Positions 1-7,826 of a stretch of 64,000 nt of DNA are shown here, piece after piece. The position numbers were made by a program, and so were the translations under genes. The notes beneath the pieces were generated by a model. The model saw nothing but the letters and a program-made list of their open reading frames with translations, had not been told where the DNA came from and ran no database searches. The first letter of the stretch is position 1; the number at the start of each line of letters is the position of its first letter. Source of the DNA: Stackebrandtia albiflava (GTDB lineage: Bacteria > Actinomycetota > Actinomycetes > Mycobacteriales > Micromonosporaceae); the NCBI RefSeq assembly GCF_007994225.1, contig NZ_VLLL01000008.1, forward strand, positions 97,695 to 161,694, read 5' to 3'.

Positions 1-4
1 CCCG

Positions 5-458
5 GTGCTCCCCGCGCACGCGGGGATGGTCCCACCTCCCGCTTGCGGGCCTGGTGGGCGGCGTAGTGCTCCCCGCGCACGCGGGGATGGTCCTCCTGAC
101 CTGTCTACCCCAACCCCAGACTTTCAGTGCTCCCCGCGCACGCGGGGATGGTCCCGGGAACGGCTGGGGCTGCACTGCCTATGCCGGTGCTCCCCGCGCA
201 CGCGGGGATGGTCCCTGCAACGTCGCCCCGTGCAGCGCGTTGAGCACGTGCTCCCCGCGCACGCGGGGATGGTCCGCCCCGAAACGCACTCCCGTTTCGG
301 GAGTCGAAGTGCTCCCCGCGCACGCGGGGATGGTCCGGGCAACCACACCGAACAGGGCACCGCCAGGCAGTGCTCCCCGCGCACGCGGGGATGGTCCCTT
401 GCGGCGGATCAGCCACAGGCCACCGGCGAAGTGTTCCCCGCGCACGCGGGGTTGCCCC
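5..458 (+). CRISPR. Type I-E CRISPR array, 8 repeats, 7 spacers
   Basis: Eight 28-base repeats start at 5, 66, 127, 187, 248, 309, 370 and 431. The sequence is GTGCTCCCCGCGCACGCGGG followed by GATGGTCC. The inner CCCCGCG/CGCGGGG arms form the usual I-E hairpin. Spacers are 32-33 bases and all differ. The first seven repeats are identical; the last (431-458) has changes at its fifth base and in its tail (GTTGCCCC instead of GATGGTCC). A decayed repeat marks the leader-distal end, so the array is read on the plus strand. The leader and probably the cas genes lie left of base 1, and the array may be longer than seen. No cas gene is in the window. The repeat is of the actinobacterial E. coli-like type. 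Confidence 0.97.
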
Positions 459-473
459 GCGCTCGCCTCCTCG

Positions 474-1352
474 TCAGGTGGTGAGCCAGGTGGTGATGGG
501 TTTGCGGGGGATGCCGCGGGTGACGCGGGTGCGGACCGCCGCCCGGTCGAAGTGGAGTCCCGGGTGGGCCGCCTCCAGTCGCCGCAGCAACTCGGGCAGG
601 TCGGCGGGCCCGGTGGGGACGTCGACCAGGTCGCCGGTCAACGTGCCGCCCGACACCGGTACCCGGTAGCGTGCCGCACCCGCCGCCGCGAGGATCCGGA
701 CGGTCTGGCGTGGTCCCGGCCCGATCCTGACCTGCCACGGGAACACCGCGCTGCCGCCGGGTGCCCAGCGGACGTCGAGCAGTACGTGGACCGGTTGTGG
801 TCGGCCGCCCGGGCCCGGCGGGGTGTGTGTGCCGGGCACGTCGACGGTTCCCTCCCAGCGCTGGAAGGGGACCGACAGGCCGATGTCGTGTGCCCAGGCG
901 AGTACCTGGTCGACGGGTTCGGCGGCGAGCAGGTCGGCGAGTGCCCGGGTGGTCGTGGCGGCGGCGGGCAGTTCCGGGAAGTGGCGTAGCGCGTGGTGCA
1001 GTGTCTCCCGGTAGGCGGCGGGCATGTCCATGGTCGCCAGGTGTGAGAGGGCCGCGTCGGCGGTGCGGGCCGCCGCCGGGTCGGGGCCGGCGGCCGCGAG
1101 CGCGAGCAGGGCGGCGCCGTAGGACCACTGCACCCGGTTCCGGCTGCCGTCCAGCAGGTCACGGCCGGTCTGGGTGAATCGCCGTGCGATGGCGGCGGCG
1201 TCGGTGCGGAACGCCTGGGCGACGGCGGCGACCGACGCCGGGTCGATGTAGGAGGCCATCCGGTCGAACTGCGACCGGGTCTGGCCCTGGTATGCGAACC
1301 GGTCGAGCTGTTTGGCGACGGGTAGGTTGCCGACGAGGTGGTAGGTCAGCAT
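474..1352 (-). CDS. Hypothetical protein (292 aa) next to the CRISPR array
   Basis: I do not recognise the family. The start is the ATG giving MLTYHLVGNL. A longer reading toward base 1691 has a random-looking N-terminus and would overlap the divergent esterase gene. No signal peptide or membrane segment is seen. The middle (about residues 60-150) is an Ala/Leu-rich helical stretch, and the C-terminal third looks like a beta-rich fold ending in a basic RGIPRKPITTW tail. The stop lies 15 bases from the terminal CRISPR repeat, so the gene converges on the array. Nothing links it to Cas function except position. Confidence 0.75.
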   Translation of the reverse strand: MLTYHLVGNLPVAKQLDRFAYQGQTRSQFDRMASYIDPASVAAVAQAFRTDAAAIARRFTQTGRDLLDGSRNRVQWSYGAALLALAAAGPDPAAARTADAALSHLATMDMPAAYRETLHHALRHFPELPAAATTTRALADLLAAEPVDQVLAWAHDIGLSVPFQRWEGTVDVPGTHTPPGPGGRPQPVHVLLDVRWAPGGSAVFPWQVRIGPGPRQTVRILAAAGAARYRVPVSGGTLTGDLVDVPTGPADLPELLRRLEAAHPGLHFDRAAVRTRVTRGIPRKPITTWLTT

Positions 1353-1554
1353 GGGCGGTCCTGGCATGGGGGAGGTAGGGTGCCCGATCGCGATGGGCGG
1401 GGGACCAGGTGAGTGTATTCCGGTGTCGCAACGGCCGGTTGGCGGCCGGGGGTCCGACCGTACCGGGCGCCGCCTGGTGTCCACAGTGCACGTGTGGTGA
1501 CGACCGGTCGTTTGACAGATGCGGTGCCCGCCGCCCGGTCCATACCGTCGGAGT

Positions 1555-2769
1555 ATGACTGACACACGAGAGTACGAGACGGTGGAGGCGCAGGTCGTGG
1601 AGTGGATCGGGCGGACCGCCCGGCCGGTCCGGCTCACCGGCGGCGCCGACGATTTCGCGGACCTGTCGGCGCTGGGCGGGATCGTCGGCACGGCACGGCT
1701 GGTGGGCCTGGGGGAGACGACCCGCGCCGGTCACGAGGTGATGGCGGCGGGTGCCCGGGTGCTGCGGTACCTGGTGACGGTGAAGGGTTTCCGGGTCCTG
1801 GCGCTGCAGGACGACGTGTCGGTGATCGAGGAGATCGACCGGTACGTGCGTACCGGTGAGGGTGACCTGGCCCGGTCGATCGCGGACATGTGGAACCCGT
1901 GGCGGACCGTCGAGACCACGGAGATCTTCGAGTGGTTGCGCGCGTACAACGCCGCCCACCCCGACGACCCGGTGTCGGTGCACGGCCTGACCCCGCCCGC
2001 GGCCCGGGTCGCCCACTACGACCGGTTGGTCGCCCGGTTCGAGGCGGTCGCCCCGGACTCGGTCGCGCGGCTGCGCACCCACCTGGACCCGATCCGGACC
2101 GCCCACGACGTCAACGAGCACGTGCAGACCGCGCAGGGGATCCACCCGGGCCGGCCGTTCGCCGACCACGCGCGGGACGCCCTCGACCTGGCGGAGGCGA
2201 CCGGGGACCGGGAGGCGGTGGAGCTGGCGGAACTGATCCTGGAGTTCCACGCCGGGAGCGTCGCCGGTGGCTACGACTTCGACGCGGCGGGGGTGCGGGC
2301 CGCCGAGGCGGTGGCCGCGTTGGTGGCGGAGTCGGCCGGTGGTGTCCTCTACTGGGAGGGCATGGCGCACACCGCGAACGCCGCGCACATCCGGTTGACG
2401 TCGATGGGGAGGTCGTTGCGGGGAGTCGGTTCCCGGTTGCGGGAACGGTTCGGTGACGAGTACGTGTCGATCCAACTGGGGTTCTCGCACGGGCGCATCC
2501 ACCAGGACACGGTTCCGCCGCCGCCGGTGGACTTCGTGGACGCGGTGCTGAACGCCGGGCCGACTCCGTATCTGCTGGATCTGCGCGCGGCGGCGCCGGA
2601 GCCGGTCGCGGCGTGGCTGCGACGGGACCACAAGGTGCGGATCATCGCGGGGATCTACCACTCGGAGGAGGACGACGGGCACTTCGTCTCCGGGGGACCG
2701 TTCTCGGAGTGGTTCGACGCGGTGCTACGGGTCGGTGAGATCACACCGACGACCCCGGCGGGCCGGTAG
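1555..2769 (+). CDS. Erythromycin esterase family protein (404 aa)
   Basis: Resembles the erythromycin esterase (EreA/EreB-like, PF05139) fold. Members hydrolyse macrolide lactones or related esters, but most actinobacterial members have no known substrate. Seen here: an N-terminal GLGETTRAGHEV stretch that matches the family's G-E-x-T-H-G/H metal and catalytic region (residues about 45-57), and a later WEGMAHTANAAH segment (about residues 265-276) with the paired Glu and His. The size fits the family (about 400 aa). The start is the ATG giving MTDTREYE; an upstream in-frame start gives only a Pro/Arg-rich extension. The next gene begins 19 bases downstream on the same strand, so the two may be cotranscribed. 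Macrolide resistance is not proven. Confidence 0.85.
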   Translation: MTDTREYETVEAQVVEWIGRTARPVRLTGGADDFADLSALGGIVGTARLVGLGETTRAGHEVMAAGARVLRYLVTVKGFRVLALQDDVSVIEEIDRYVRTGEGDLARSIADMWNPWRTVETTEIFEWLRAYNAAHPDDPVSVHGLTPPAARVAHYDRLVARFEAVAPDSVARLRTHLDPIRTAHDVNEHVQTAQGIHPGRPFADHARDALDLAEATGDREAVELAELILEFHAGSVAGGYDFDAAGVRAAEAVAALVAESAGGVLYWEGMAHTANAAHIRLTSMGRSLRGVGSRLRERFGDEYVSIQLGFSHGRIHQDTVPPPPVDFVDAVLNAGPTPYLLDLRAAAPEPVAAWLRRDHKVRIIAGIYHSEEDDGHFVSGGPFSEWFDAVLRVGEITPTTPAGR

Positions 2770-2788
2770 CCGGTGGCATCATGGCGGG

Positions 2789-3379
2789 ATGAACGAATCT
2801 GCCGGCGTCGTCCGGTTCGACGACCCGTTGCCCGCGTTCGACTCGGTGGTCTCCTATGTGACCGCGACGATCGGGCGGATCGGCGACGATCAGTGGGACG
2901 ATCCGACACCCTGTGAGGAGTGGGACGTCCGGTACCTGGTCGGGCATCTGGCGTTCGTCAACGAGCGGTATCACGCCGTCGCGGCGGGCGACGAGAACCC
3001 GCCGGAGCGGCAGTTGGACTACTCGGATCCGGCGTCGGCGTTCACGACGTGGGCGAGTGCGGCGCGGGCGGAGTTCGTGAAGCCGGACTTCCTGACCGAG
3101 GTCATACCGACCCCGATCGGGGAGCAGCCCGGTGCGGTGGTGGTGCAGCACGTCGTCAACGAGTTGACGGTGCACGCGTGGGATCTGACGCGGGCGTTGG
3201 GAGCCGACACGGACTTCCTGCCGGAGCTGGCCGCCGAGGTGGAGGCCAGTTGGCGGGCGGTCTACGCGTTGCTGGGGAATCCGCCCCGGTCGGGCGACAC
3301 GGTCGCGGAGGTCGCCGAGGTGCCCCGGGGCGCCTCGGCGGCGGACCGGATGGCGGCGTTCATGGGTAGGCGGGTCTGA
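2789..3379 (+). CDS. TIGR03086/mycothiol-dependent maleylpyruvate isomerase-like protein (196 aa)
   Basis: Looks like the actinobacterial TIGR03086 branch of the DinB/MDMPI superfamily, putative mycothiol-dependent metalloenzymes. Family features seen: a helical N-terminus, the DDQWDDPTPCEEWDVRYLVGH segment with the conserved T/P-C-x-x-W-D-V-R and H (residues about 35-57), and VVNELTVHAWDL (about 125-136) with the metal-binding His. The start is the ATG giving MNESAGVV, 19 bases after the esterase stop. A strong inverted repeat follows the stop. The substrate is unknown. Confidence 0.88.
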   Translation: MNESAGVVRFDDPLPAFDSVVSYVTATIGRIGDDQWDDPTPCEEWDVRYLVGHLAFVNERYHAVAAGDENPPERQLDYSDPASAFTTWASAARAEFVKPDFLTEVIPTPIGEQPGAVVVQHVVNELTVHAWDLTRALGADTDFLPELAAEVEASWRAVYALLGNPPRSGDTVAEVAEVPRGASAADRMAAFMGRRV

Positions 3380-3392
3380 CGCGGGGGTGTGT

Positions 3393-3420
3393 GGGCCGGG
3401 CGACGTCCGTCGCCCGGCCC
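3393..3420. terminator. Bidirectional hairpin terminator between convergent genes
   Basis: Perfect 12-bp arms, GGGCCGGGCGAC at 3393-3404 and GTCGCCCGGCCC at 3409-3420, with a 4-base loop. It sits between the stop of the plus-strand isomerase-like gene (3379) and the stop of the minus-strand permease gene (3449). There is no T-tract on either side, which is common for high-GC actinobacterial terminators. Confidence 0.8.
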
Positions 3421-3448
3421 CTCCCGTTCCACAGGGGACCGGCTCCGG

Positions 3449-5548
3449 TCAGGTCCGTTTGCGGCTGCGGTACAGCAGCCAGAAGAAGTAGGGCGCGCCG
3501 ATGATCGCGGTCATGAGCCCGGCGGGCAACTGGTCGGGCGCGATGACGGTGCGGCCCACCACGTCCGACACCACGACGAGGATGCCGCCCAGCAGCGCCG
3601 CGACCGGGATGACCCGGGCGTGTCGCCGCCCGACGAGCATCCGGGCCGCGTGTGGGGCGACGAGCCCGACGAACCCGATCACGCCGATGCCGGCGACCGC
3701 GACCGCCGTCAACAGCACCGCGCACGTCAGCAGCGCCAACCGTGCCGACGCCACCCGTACGCCCAGCAGCCGGGGCGTGTCCTCGTCGATGGACAGCAGG
3801 TCGAGCCGGCGATGCGCGAACATCACCAGCGGCACCAGCACCGCGCAGCCGATGGACAGCGGGATGAGGTGTTCGAAGGTGCGGCCGTAGGTGGACCCGG
3901 ACAGCCAGGTGAGCGCCTTGGCGGCGTTGAACGGGTCGGTGGCGACGATCAGCAGCGTCACGAACGCGGCGGTCCCGTACGACACGCCGACACCGATGAG
4001 CACCAACCGGTCGGTGGCGAACCCGCTGCGCGCCGCGAGCCCGAACACCACCAGTGCCGCTGCCAGGGCGCCCGCGCCCGCGGCGGCGGCCAGCGCCCAG
4101 AAACCGGCGTGCGGGATCAGTGTCACGACGATGACCGCGGTGACCGAGGCGCCGCCGGAGATGCCGATGATGGCGGGTTCGGCGAGCGGGTTGCGGGTGA
4201 CGCCCTGGATGGCGGTGCCGGCGACCGCGAGGGCGACACCGGCCAGCAGGGCGGCCAGGACACGTGGCGCGCGGGTGTCCATGACGGCGCTGACGATCTG
4301 GCCGGCCTGCCCGGTCAGCCAGTTCCAGAGGTCTCCGGTGAGCAGTCCCATGTCGCCGATGAGCAGTGAGCCGACGACGGTGGCGACGAGGACGACGGCG
4401 AGGACCGCCGTGACGATGCCGGGGTGGCGGACGCCGATGCCCCGCACGTCGAGTTCACCGTGGCTGGTTCCGGCCCGGTCGGCGCGCAGCCGGAACGCGA
4501 GCGCGATGAGGAACACCGCGCCCAGGATCGACGTCATGATGCCGGTCGGGACCTGGGTGGCGGTCTGGGCGCCCAGGATCGCGCGCAGCACGATGTCGGC
4601 GGCCAGGAGGAGAGCGATCGCGGCCAGGCCGGTGACCGGCAGCAGCGCCCGGTGCCGGTGGAGGCCGGGGATCCTGGGCGCGACGAGCCGGGTGAGGGCG
4701 GGCGCGGCGAGTCCGATGAACCCGATCGGTCCGGTGAGCGCGACGGCGGCGGTCGACAGCAGCACCGACATCAGCAGCACCCACAGTTGGGTCTGCCGGA
4801 CCGGTACGCCCAGCGAACGCGCCTCGTCGTCGCCGAGCATCAGCAGGTCGAGGCGGCGGCTCATCAGCATCAGCAGCGCGAAACCGATCACCACGATCGG
4901 TGCCAGTGTCACGATCCCGTCGAAACCGTTGACGCCGAGGGTTCCGGCGGCCCACGCGTGGGCGCCGCGCGACTCGAACGGGAACAGGATCATCAGTCCC
5001 CGGGTGAGCGCGGTGACGGCGAGGGCGACCGCGGATCCGCCCAGGACCAGTCGCACGGTCCCGTACTCGGTGCCGGCCAGTGCCAGGACCAGGGCGGCGG
5101 CGGCGAGACCTCCGGTGAAGGCCAGCCCGAGGTCACCGAGGAACGGTCCCTGGACGCCCAGCGCGGCCCCGCACACCAGTGCCAGGTGGGCGCCGGCGTT
5201 GACGGCGAGCGTGTCGGGCGACGCCAGCGGGTTGCGCGAGATCGACTGCATGACGGTGCCGGCGACACCGAGCGCGATGCCGACGACCGCGGCGGCGGCC
5301 AGCCGGGGCAGGCGGGAGTCGATGACGACGGCGGCGGCCCGGTCGTCGGCGGTGCCGGTCAGCCACGCCCAGATGTCGGCGAAGCCGACGTCGGCGGTGC
5401 CCTGCGTGATGTGCAGGCACGCCAGGAGCGCGATCACGGCGAGGAGCACGACGACGACACCGGTGAGCGCGGCGATCCGCACCGGGGCGGGTGCGGCCGG
5501 TTCGGCGGTGGTGCCGGGGGCGTCGGGTGGGGTGCGGGTGAGGGTCAC
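3449..5548 (-). CDS. Iron-siderophore ABC permease, two fused FecCD units (699 aa)
   Basis: A FhuB-like membrane component of a siderophore importer. Two homologous FecCD halves of about 330 residues are fused. Each contains the family box N-P-L-A-x-P (SRNPLASPDTL in the first half, TRNPLAEPAIIG in the second) and the coupling-helix motif (GPIGFIGLAAPALTR and GVIGFVGLVAPHAAR). About 18-20 hydrophobic segments are expected. A single polypeptide replaces the usual two permeases, so no second permease gene is needed. It is the last gene of the minus-strand operon ATPase - binding protein - permease, 79 bases after the binding-protein stop. A strong hairpin lies in that gap. The substrate is inferred only from family and the upstream iron box. 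Confidence 0.95.
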   Translation of the reverse strand: MTLTRTPPDAPGTTAEPAAPAPVRIAALTGVVVVLLAVIALLACLHITQGTADVGFADIWAWLTGTADDRAAAVVIDSRLPRLAAAAVVGIALGVAGTVMQSISRNPLASPDTLAVNAGAHLALVCGAALGVQGPFLGDLGLAFTGGLAAAALVLALAGTEYGTVRLVLGGSAVALAVTALTRGLMILFPFESRGAHAWAAGTLGVNGFDGIVTLAPIVVIGFALLMLMSRRLDLLMLGDDEARSLGVPVRQTQLWVLLMSVLLSTAAVALTGPIGFIGLAAPALTRLVAPRIPGLHRHRALLPVTGLAAIALLLAADIVLRAILGAQTATQVPTGIMTSILGAVFLIALAFRLRADRAGTSHGELDVRGIGVRHPGIVTAVLAVVLVATVVGSLLIGDMGLLTGDLWNWLTGQAGQIVSAVMDTRAPRVLAALLAGVALAVAGTAIQGVTRNPLAEPAIIGISGGASVTAVIVVTLIPHAGFWALAAAAGAGALAAALVVFGLAARSGFATDRLVLIGVGVSYGTAAFVTLLIVATDPFNAAKALTWLSGSTYGRTFEHLIPLSIGCAVLVPLVMFAHRRLDLLSIDEDTPRLLGVRVASARLALLTCAVLLTAVAVAGIGVIGFVGLVAPHAARMLVGRRHARVIPVAALLGGILVVVSDVVGRTVIAPDQLPAGLMTAIIGAPYFFWLLYRSRKRT

Positions 5549-5571
5549 CGGTTGCTCTTTCTGGCGACGGT

Positions 5572-5611
5572 CCGGCCGGGGACCCGGGGCAGCCCGCGGG
5601 TTCCCGGCCGG
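5572..5611 (-). terminator. Intercistronic hairpin between binding protein and permease
   Basis: A 14-bp stem with one G-U pair: left arm CCGGCCGGGGACCC at 5572-5585, right arm GGGTTCCCGGCCGG at 5598-5611, loop 12 bases. It lies wholly between the binding-protein stop and the permease start in one operon. This is a common place for partial termination or 3'-end stabilisation that keeps binding protein above permease level. There is no U-tract, so full termination is not indicated. Confidence 0.6.
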
Positions 5612-5627
5612 TGTCGTCGGTGTCGGG

Positions 5628-6620
5628 TCAGGAGCCTTCGGCGATGGCGACGACGGCGTCGATGAACTGGGTCATGGCCGCGGGGCCGCCGAACATCCAG
5701 GTGCCGTCGGGGAGGCGTTCCACCTCGCCGTCCTTGACGAACTGGAGGCTCTGCCAGATGGCGTTGTCGGCGAGGGTGTCGGCGTACACGTCGGATTCGT
5801 CGGCGCCGCCGATGTACCAGAACACCGCGTCCTCGGGGAGTTTCGTGAGGCCTTCGACGTCGGTCTGGCCCAGGCCGTACACGGCGTCGCCCTCGACGCC
5901 CTCGACGTCCTCCCACGCGCTGGGCAGGCCCAGTTCGGCCAGGATGGCGCCCAGTTGGGAACCGGACGTGAACGGCCGGACGGTGACGGCCTCACCGGTG
6001 TCCCAGCCGTCGGCGAACGCGACGGGGGTGCCGGCCAGGTCGGTCGCGGCCACGGCCTCCTTCGCCTCGGCGAGCGTGGTGTCGAACTGGTCCTTGAGGT
6101 CGGCGGCGGCGTCCTGGGTGCCGGTGACCTCGGCGACCAGGTCCACGTTCTTCCACATGTGGCCGATCGGGTCGGTGGCGTCGCCGCCGTTCATCACGAT
6201 GACGGGGACGCCGCTGTCCTCGATCTGTTCGACGGCGCCCTCGACGAGGGAGTCGGTCACGAACATGACGTCCAGGCCCAGCGGGGCGAGCGTGTCGAGG
6301 TTGGGTTCACCGCGGGTGCCGATGTCGGTGACCGAGTCGTCCAGTTGGACGGAGTTGTCCCAGGTCTGGAAGCCCTTGACGTCGCTGACGGCGGTGGGCT
6401 GGATTCCCAGCGAGACGAGGTATTCGACGACGTTCCACTCGGTGGCGCCGACCTTGACGGCGGGGCCGTCGAGGGTGACCTCGACACCTCGCTCGTCGGT
6501 GACGGTGATCGGGTCGCCTCCGGTGGCGGAGTTCTCGTCGGCGGGTTCCTCGGTGGTGCCGCACGCGGCCAGCGCGACGGTCGCGACCGCCGCGACGGCC
6601 AGTGCCGTCAAACGCTTCAC
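5628..6620 (-). CDS. Siderophore-binding ABC lipoprotein (330 aa)
   Basis: Class III periplasmic-type binding protein (FepB/FecB, PF01497) that captures ferric siderophore outside the cell and hands it to the FecCD permease. The start is a GTG giving VKRLTALAV, with AGGAG at 6631-6635 about 10 bases upstream. A signal peptide ends in the lipobox L-A-A-C at residues 17-20, so the mature protein should be lipid-anchored. The N-terminal lobe begins with DPITVTDERGVEVTL, a typical opening of the family. The C-terminal lobe holds the VFWYIGGADES segment. The gap to the upstream ATPase gene is only 16 bases, which supports one operon. Confidence 0.93.
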   Translation of the reverse strand: MKRLTALAVAAVATVALAACGTTEEPADENSATGGDPITVTDERGVEVTLDGPAVKVGATEWNVVEYLVSLGIQPTAVSDVKGFQTWDNSVQLDDSVTDIGTRGEPNLDTLAPLGLDVMFVTDSLVEGAVEQIEDSGVPVIVMNGGDATDPIGHMWKNVDLVAEVTGTQDAAADLKDQFDTTLAEAKEAVAATDLAGTPVAFADGWDTGEAVTVRPFTSGSQLGAILAELGLPSAWEDVEGVEGDAVYGLGQTDVEGLTKLPEDAVFWYIGGADESDVYADTLADNAIWQSLQFVKDGEVERLPDGTWMFGGPAAMTQFIDAVVAIAEGS

Positions 6621-6636
6621 AGTGGGGTTTCTCCTT

Positions 6637-7464
6637 TTATGCGGGGGTGACGGCACGGCGGGCGTGCCGAGAGCGGGCACCGGTGCGCAGCAGGCCGGTG
6701 TGCGGGTCCGGGTGGACGTCGATGGGGATGCCGTAGGCGTCGGTGAGGAGTTCGGAGGTCAGCACCTCCGCGGGTTCACCGGCGGCGGCGATCCGGCCGT
6801 CGACCAGCAACACGATCTCGTCGGCGACGGCGGCCGCCTGGTCGAGGTCGTGGAGGACGACGCCGACGGCGATGTCGTGGTGGTCGGCCAGGTCGCGGAC
6901 GATGTCGAGGAGTTCGACCTGGTAACGCAGGTCGAGGTGGTTGGTGGGTTCGTCCAGCATGAGGATGGTGGTGTCCTGGGCGAGACAGCTGGCCAGCCAG
7001 ACGCGCTGCATCTGGCCGCCGGAGAGGGTGTCGACGGCGCGGTCGGCGAGGGAGGCGACGTCGGTCATGCCCAGGGCGCGGTCGACGACGGCGGTGCCGT
7101 CGGGGTCACCGCCGCCCCAGCGGCCCCGGTGCGGGTGGCGGCCGTACTCCACGACCTCCCGGACGGTGACGCCGCCGGGGGCGACGCGGGACTGTGACAG
7201 CAGGGTGAGGCGGCGCGCGAGGTCGCGTGGGCTGATCGCCTTGATGGAGGCGCCGTCGGCGAGGGTGGTGTCGCCGGAGGCGGCCTTGTGGAGGTTCGCC
7301 ATGGTGCGCAGCAGGGTGGACTTGCCGCTCCCGTTGGGGCCTATGAGCGCGGTGACCCGGCCACGGGTCAGGCGCACCGACACGTCGTGTACGGCGACGA
7401 AGGAGCGGTAGCCGGCGGTGATGCCGGCGGCGCTCAGCTCGGGGGCGAGATTGTCAGCTGGCAC
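6637..7464 (-). CDS. Siderophore ABC transporter ATPase (275 aa)
   Basis: FecE/FepC-type ATPase. Walker A is GPNGSGKST, the ABC signature is LSGGQMQRVWLA, Walker B is ILMLDEPTNHLD, and the H-loop lies in VVLHDLDQA. It energises import through the downstream fused permease. I place the start at the GTG at 7464 (protein begins VPADNLAP). The TTG further upstream lies inside the iron box and has no ribosome site. No Shine-Dalgarno precedes the GTG. A TACCTT -10-like hexamer ends six bases before it, which fits leaderless mRNA. First gene of the operon and probably repressed by an IdeR/DmdR-type regulator when iron is plentiful. Confidence 0.93.
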   Translation of the reverse strand: MPADNLAPELSAAGITAGYRSFVAVHDVSVRLTRGRVTALIGPNGSGKSTLLRTMANLHKAASGDTTLADGASIKAISPRDLARRLTLLSQSRVAPGGVTVREVVEYGRHPHRGRWGGGDPDGTAVVDRALGMTDVASLADRAVDTLSGGQMQRVWLASCLAQDTTILMLDEPTNHLDLRYQVELLDIVRDLADHHDIAVGVVLHDLDQAAAVADEIVLLVDGRIAAAGEPAEVLTSELLTDAYGIPIDVHPDPHTGLLRTGARSRHARRAVTPA

Positions 7465-7469
7465 TCGAC

Positions 7470-7488
7470 TAAGGTAAGGCAATCCTTA
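7470..7488 (-). promoter_or_regulatory. Iron box (DtxR/IdeR/DmdR-type operator)
   Basis: TAAGGTAAGGCAATCCTTA is an imperfect 19-bp palindrome that matches the DtxR-family consensus TTAGGTTAGGCTAACCTAA at 14 of 19 positions by my count. It lies five bases upstream of the ATPase GTG start. It also covers the TACCTT -10-like hexamer (7471-7476 on the plus strand), so a bound repressor would block the promoter. It directly supports iron control of the siderophore operon. Confidence 0.85.
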
Positions 7489-7605
7489 TGGAAGCGCCAG
7501 GCGGGTGTCCGGGTTTGAGGTCCGTCACAGTTCGCGCGGCCAGGTTCCTACGTTTCGCGCCGCCTCGGCCTGCGGTCGGGTGGCCGCCTGGCCGGGCACT
7601 TCTCC

Positions 7606-7790
7606 TTCCGCTTGGTCCCCGCCGGGTGGCTCATCCCTTCCGCTTGGTCCCCGCCGTTGCGCGCTCGGTCCGCGTGAGAACGGCACGGAAAGCGCTATAC
7701 CGGTACGAATCGGGCGAAGACTCCAGACCTGGCGGGGACCAAGCGGAACGGGAGATGGACCAAGTGCAACGGGGCGGGGACCAAGCGGAA
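7606..7790. repeat. 21-bp CTTGGTCC array, locus A (direct copies facing inverted copies)
   Basis: Copies of CTTGGTCC start at 7611 and 7643, with a degenerate CTCGGTCC at 7664. Inverted copies GGACCAAG start at 7736, 7757 and 7778, exactly 21 bases apart; 7643 to 7664 is also 21. An 18-base word (TTCCGCTTGGTCCCCGCC at 7606-7623 and 7638-7655) is perfectly complementary to 7731-7748 and 7773-7790, so a transcript or cruciform could form 18-bp stems. The arms are separated by a core of about 64 bp (7672-7735) that is less GC rich. The array fills most of the space between the methyltransferase stop and the siderophore promoter. It has no convincing coding content. Locus B at 46.85-47.09 kb has the same design. 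Function unknown. Confidence 0.85.
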
Positions 7791-7826
7791 GAAAGGGGAG
7801 GGCGCGACGGGGGTGAGGTGCGGGGG

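Noticed and set aside
5-484. Open reading frames on both strands through the CRISPR array
   Set aside because: Their translations are the repeat read in different frames (repeated A-R-G-D-G-P or R-T-R-G-W-S words); the DNA is plainly a repeat-spacer array.
474-1352. Assigning the gene next to the CRISPR array as a Cas protein
   Set aside because: No Cas motif (RAMP, HD, Cas1/2 or Cascade subunit) is visible, and it lies at the leader-distal end.
3891-6650. A 919-codon open frame on the plus strand
   Set aside because: It is antisense to the siderophore permease and binding-protein genes, which have clear family motifs. The frame is open because of third-position GC bias.
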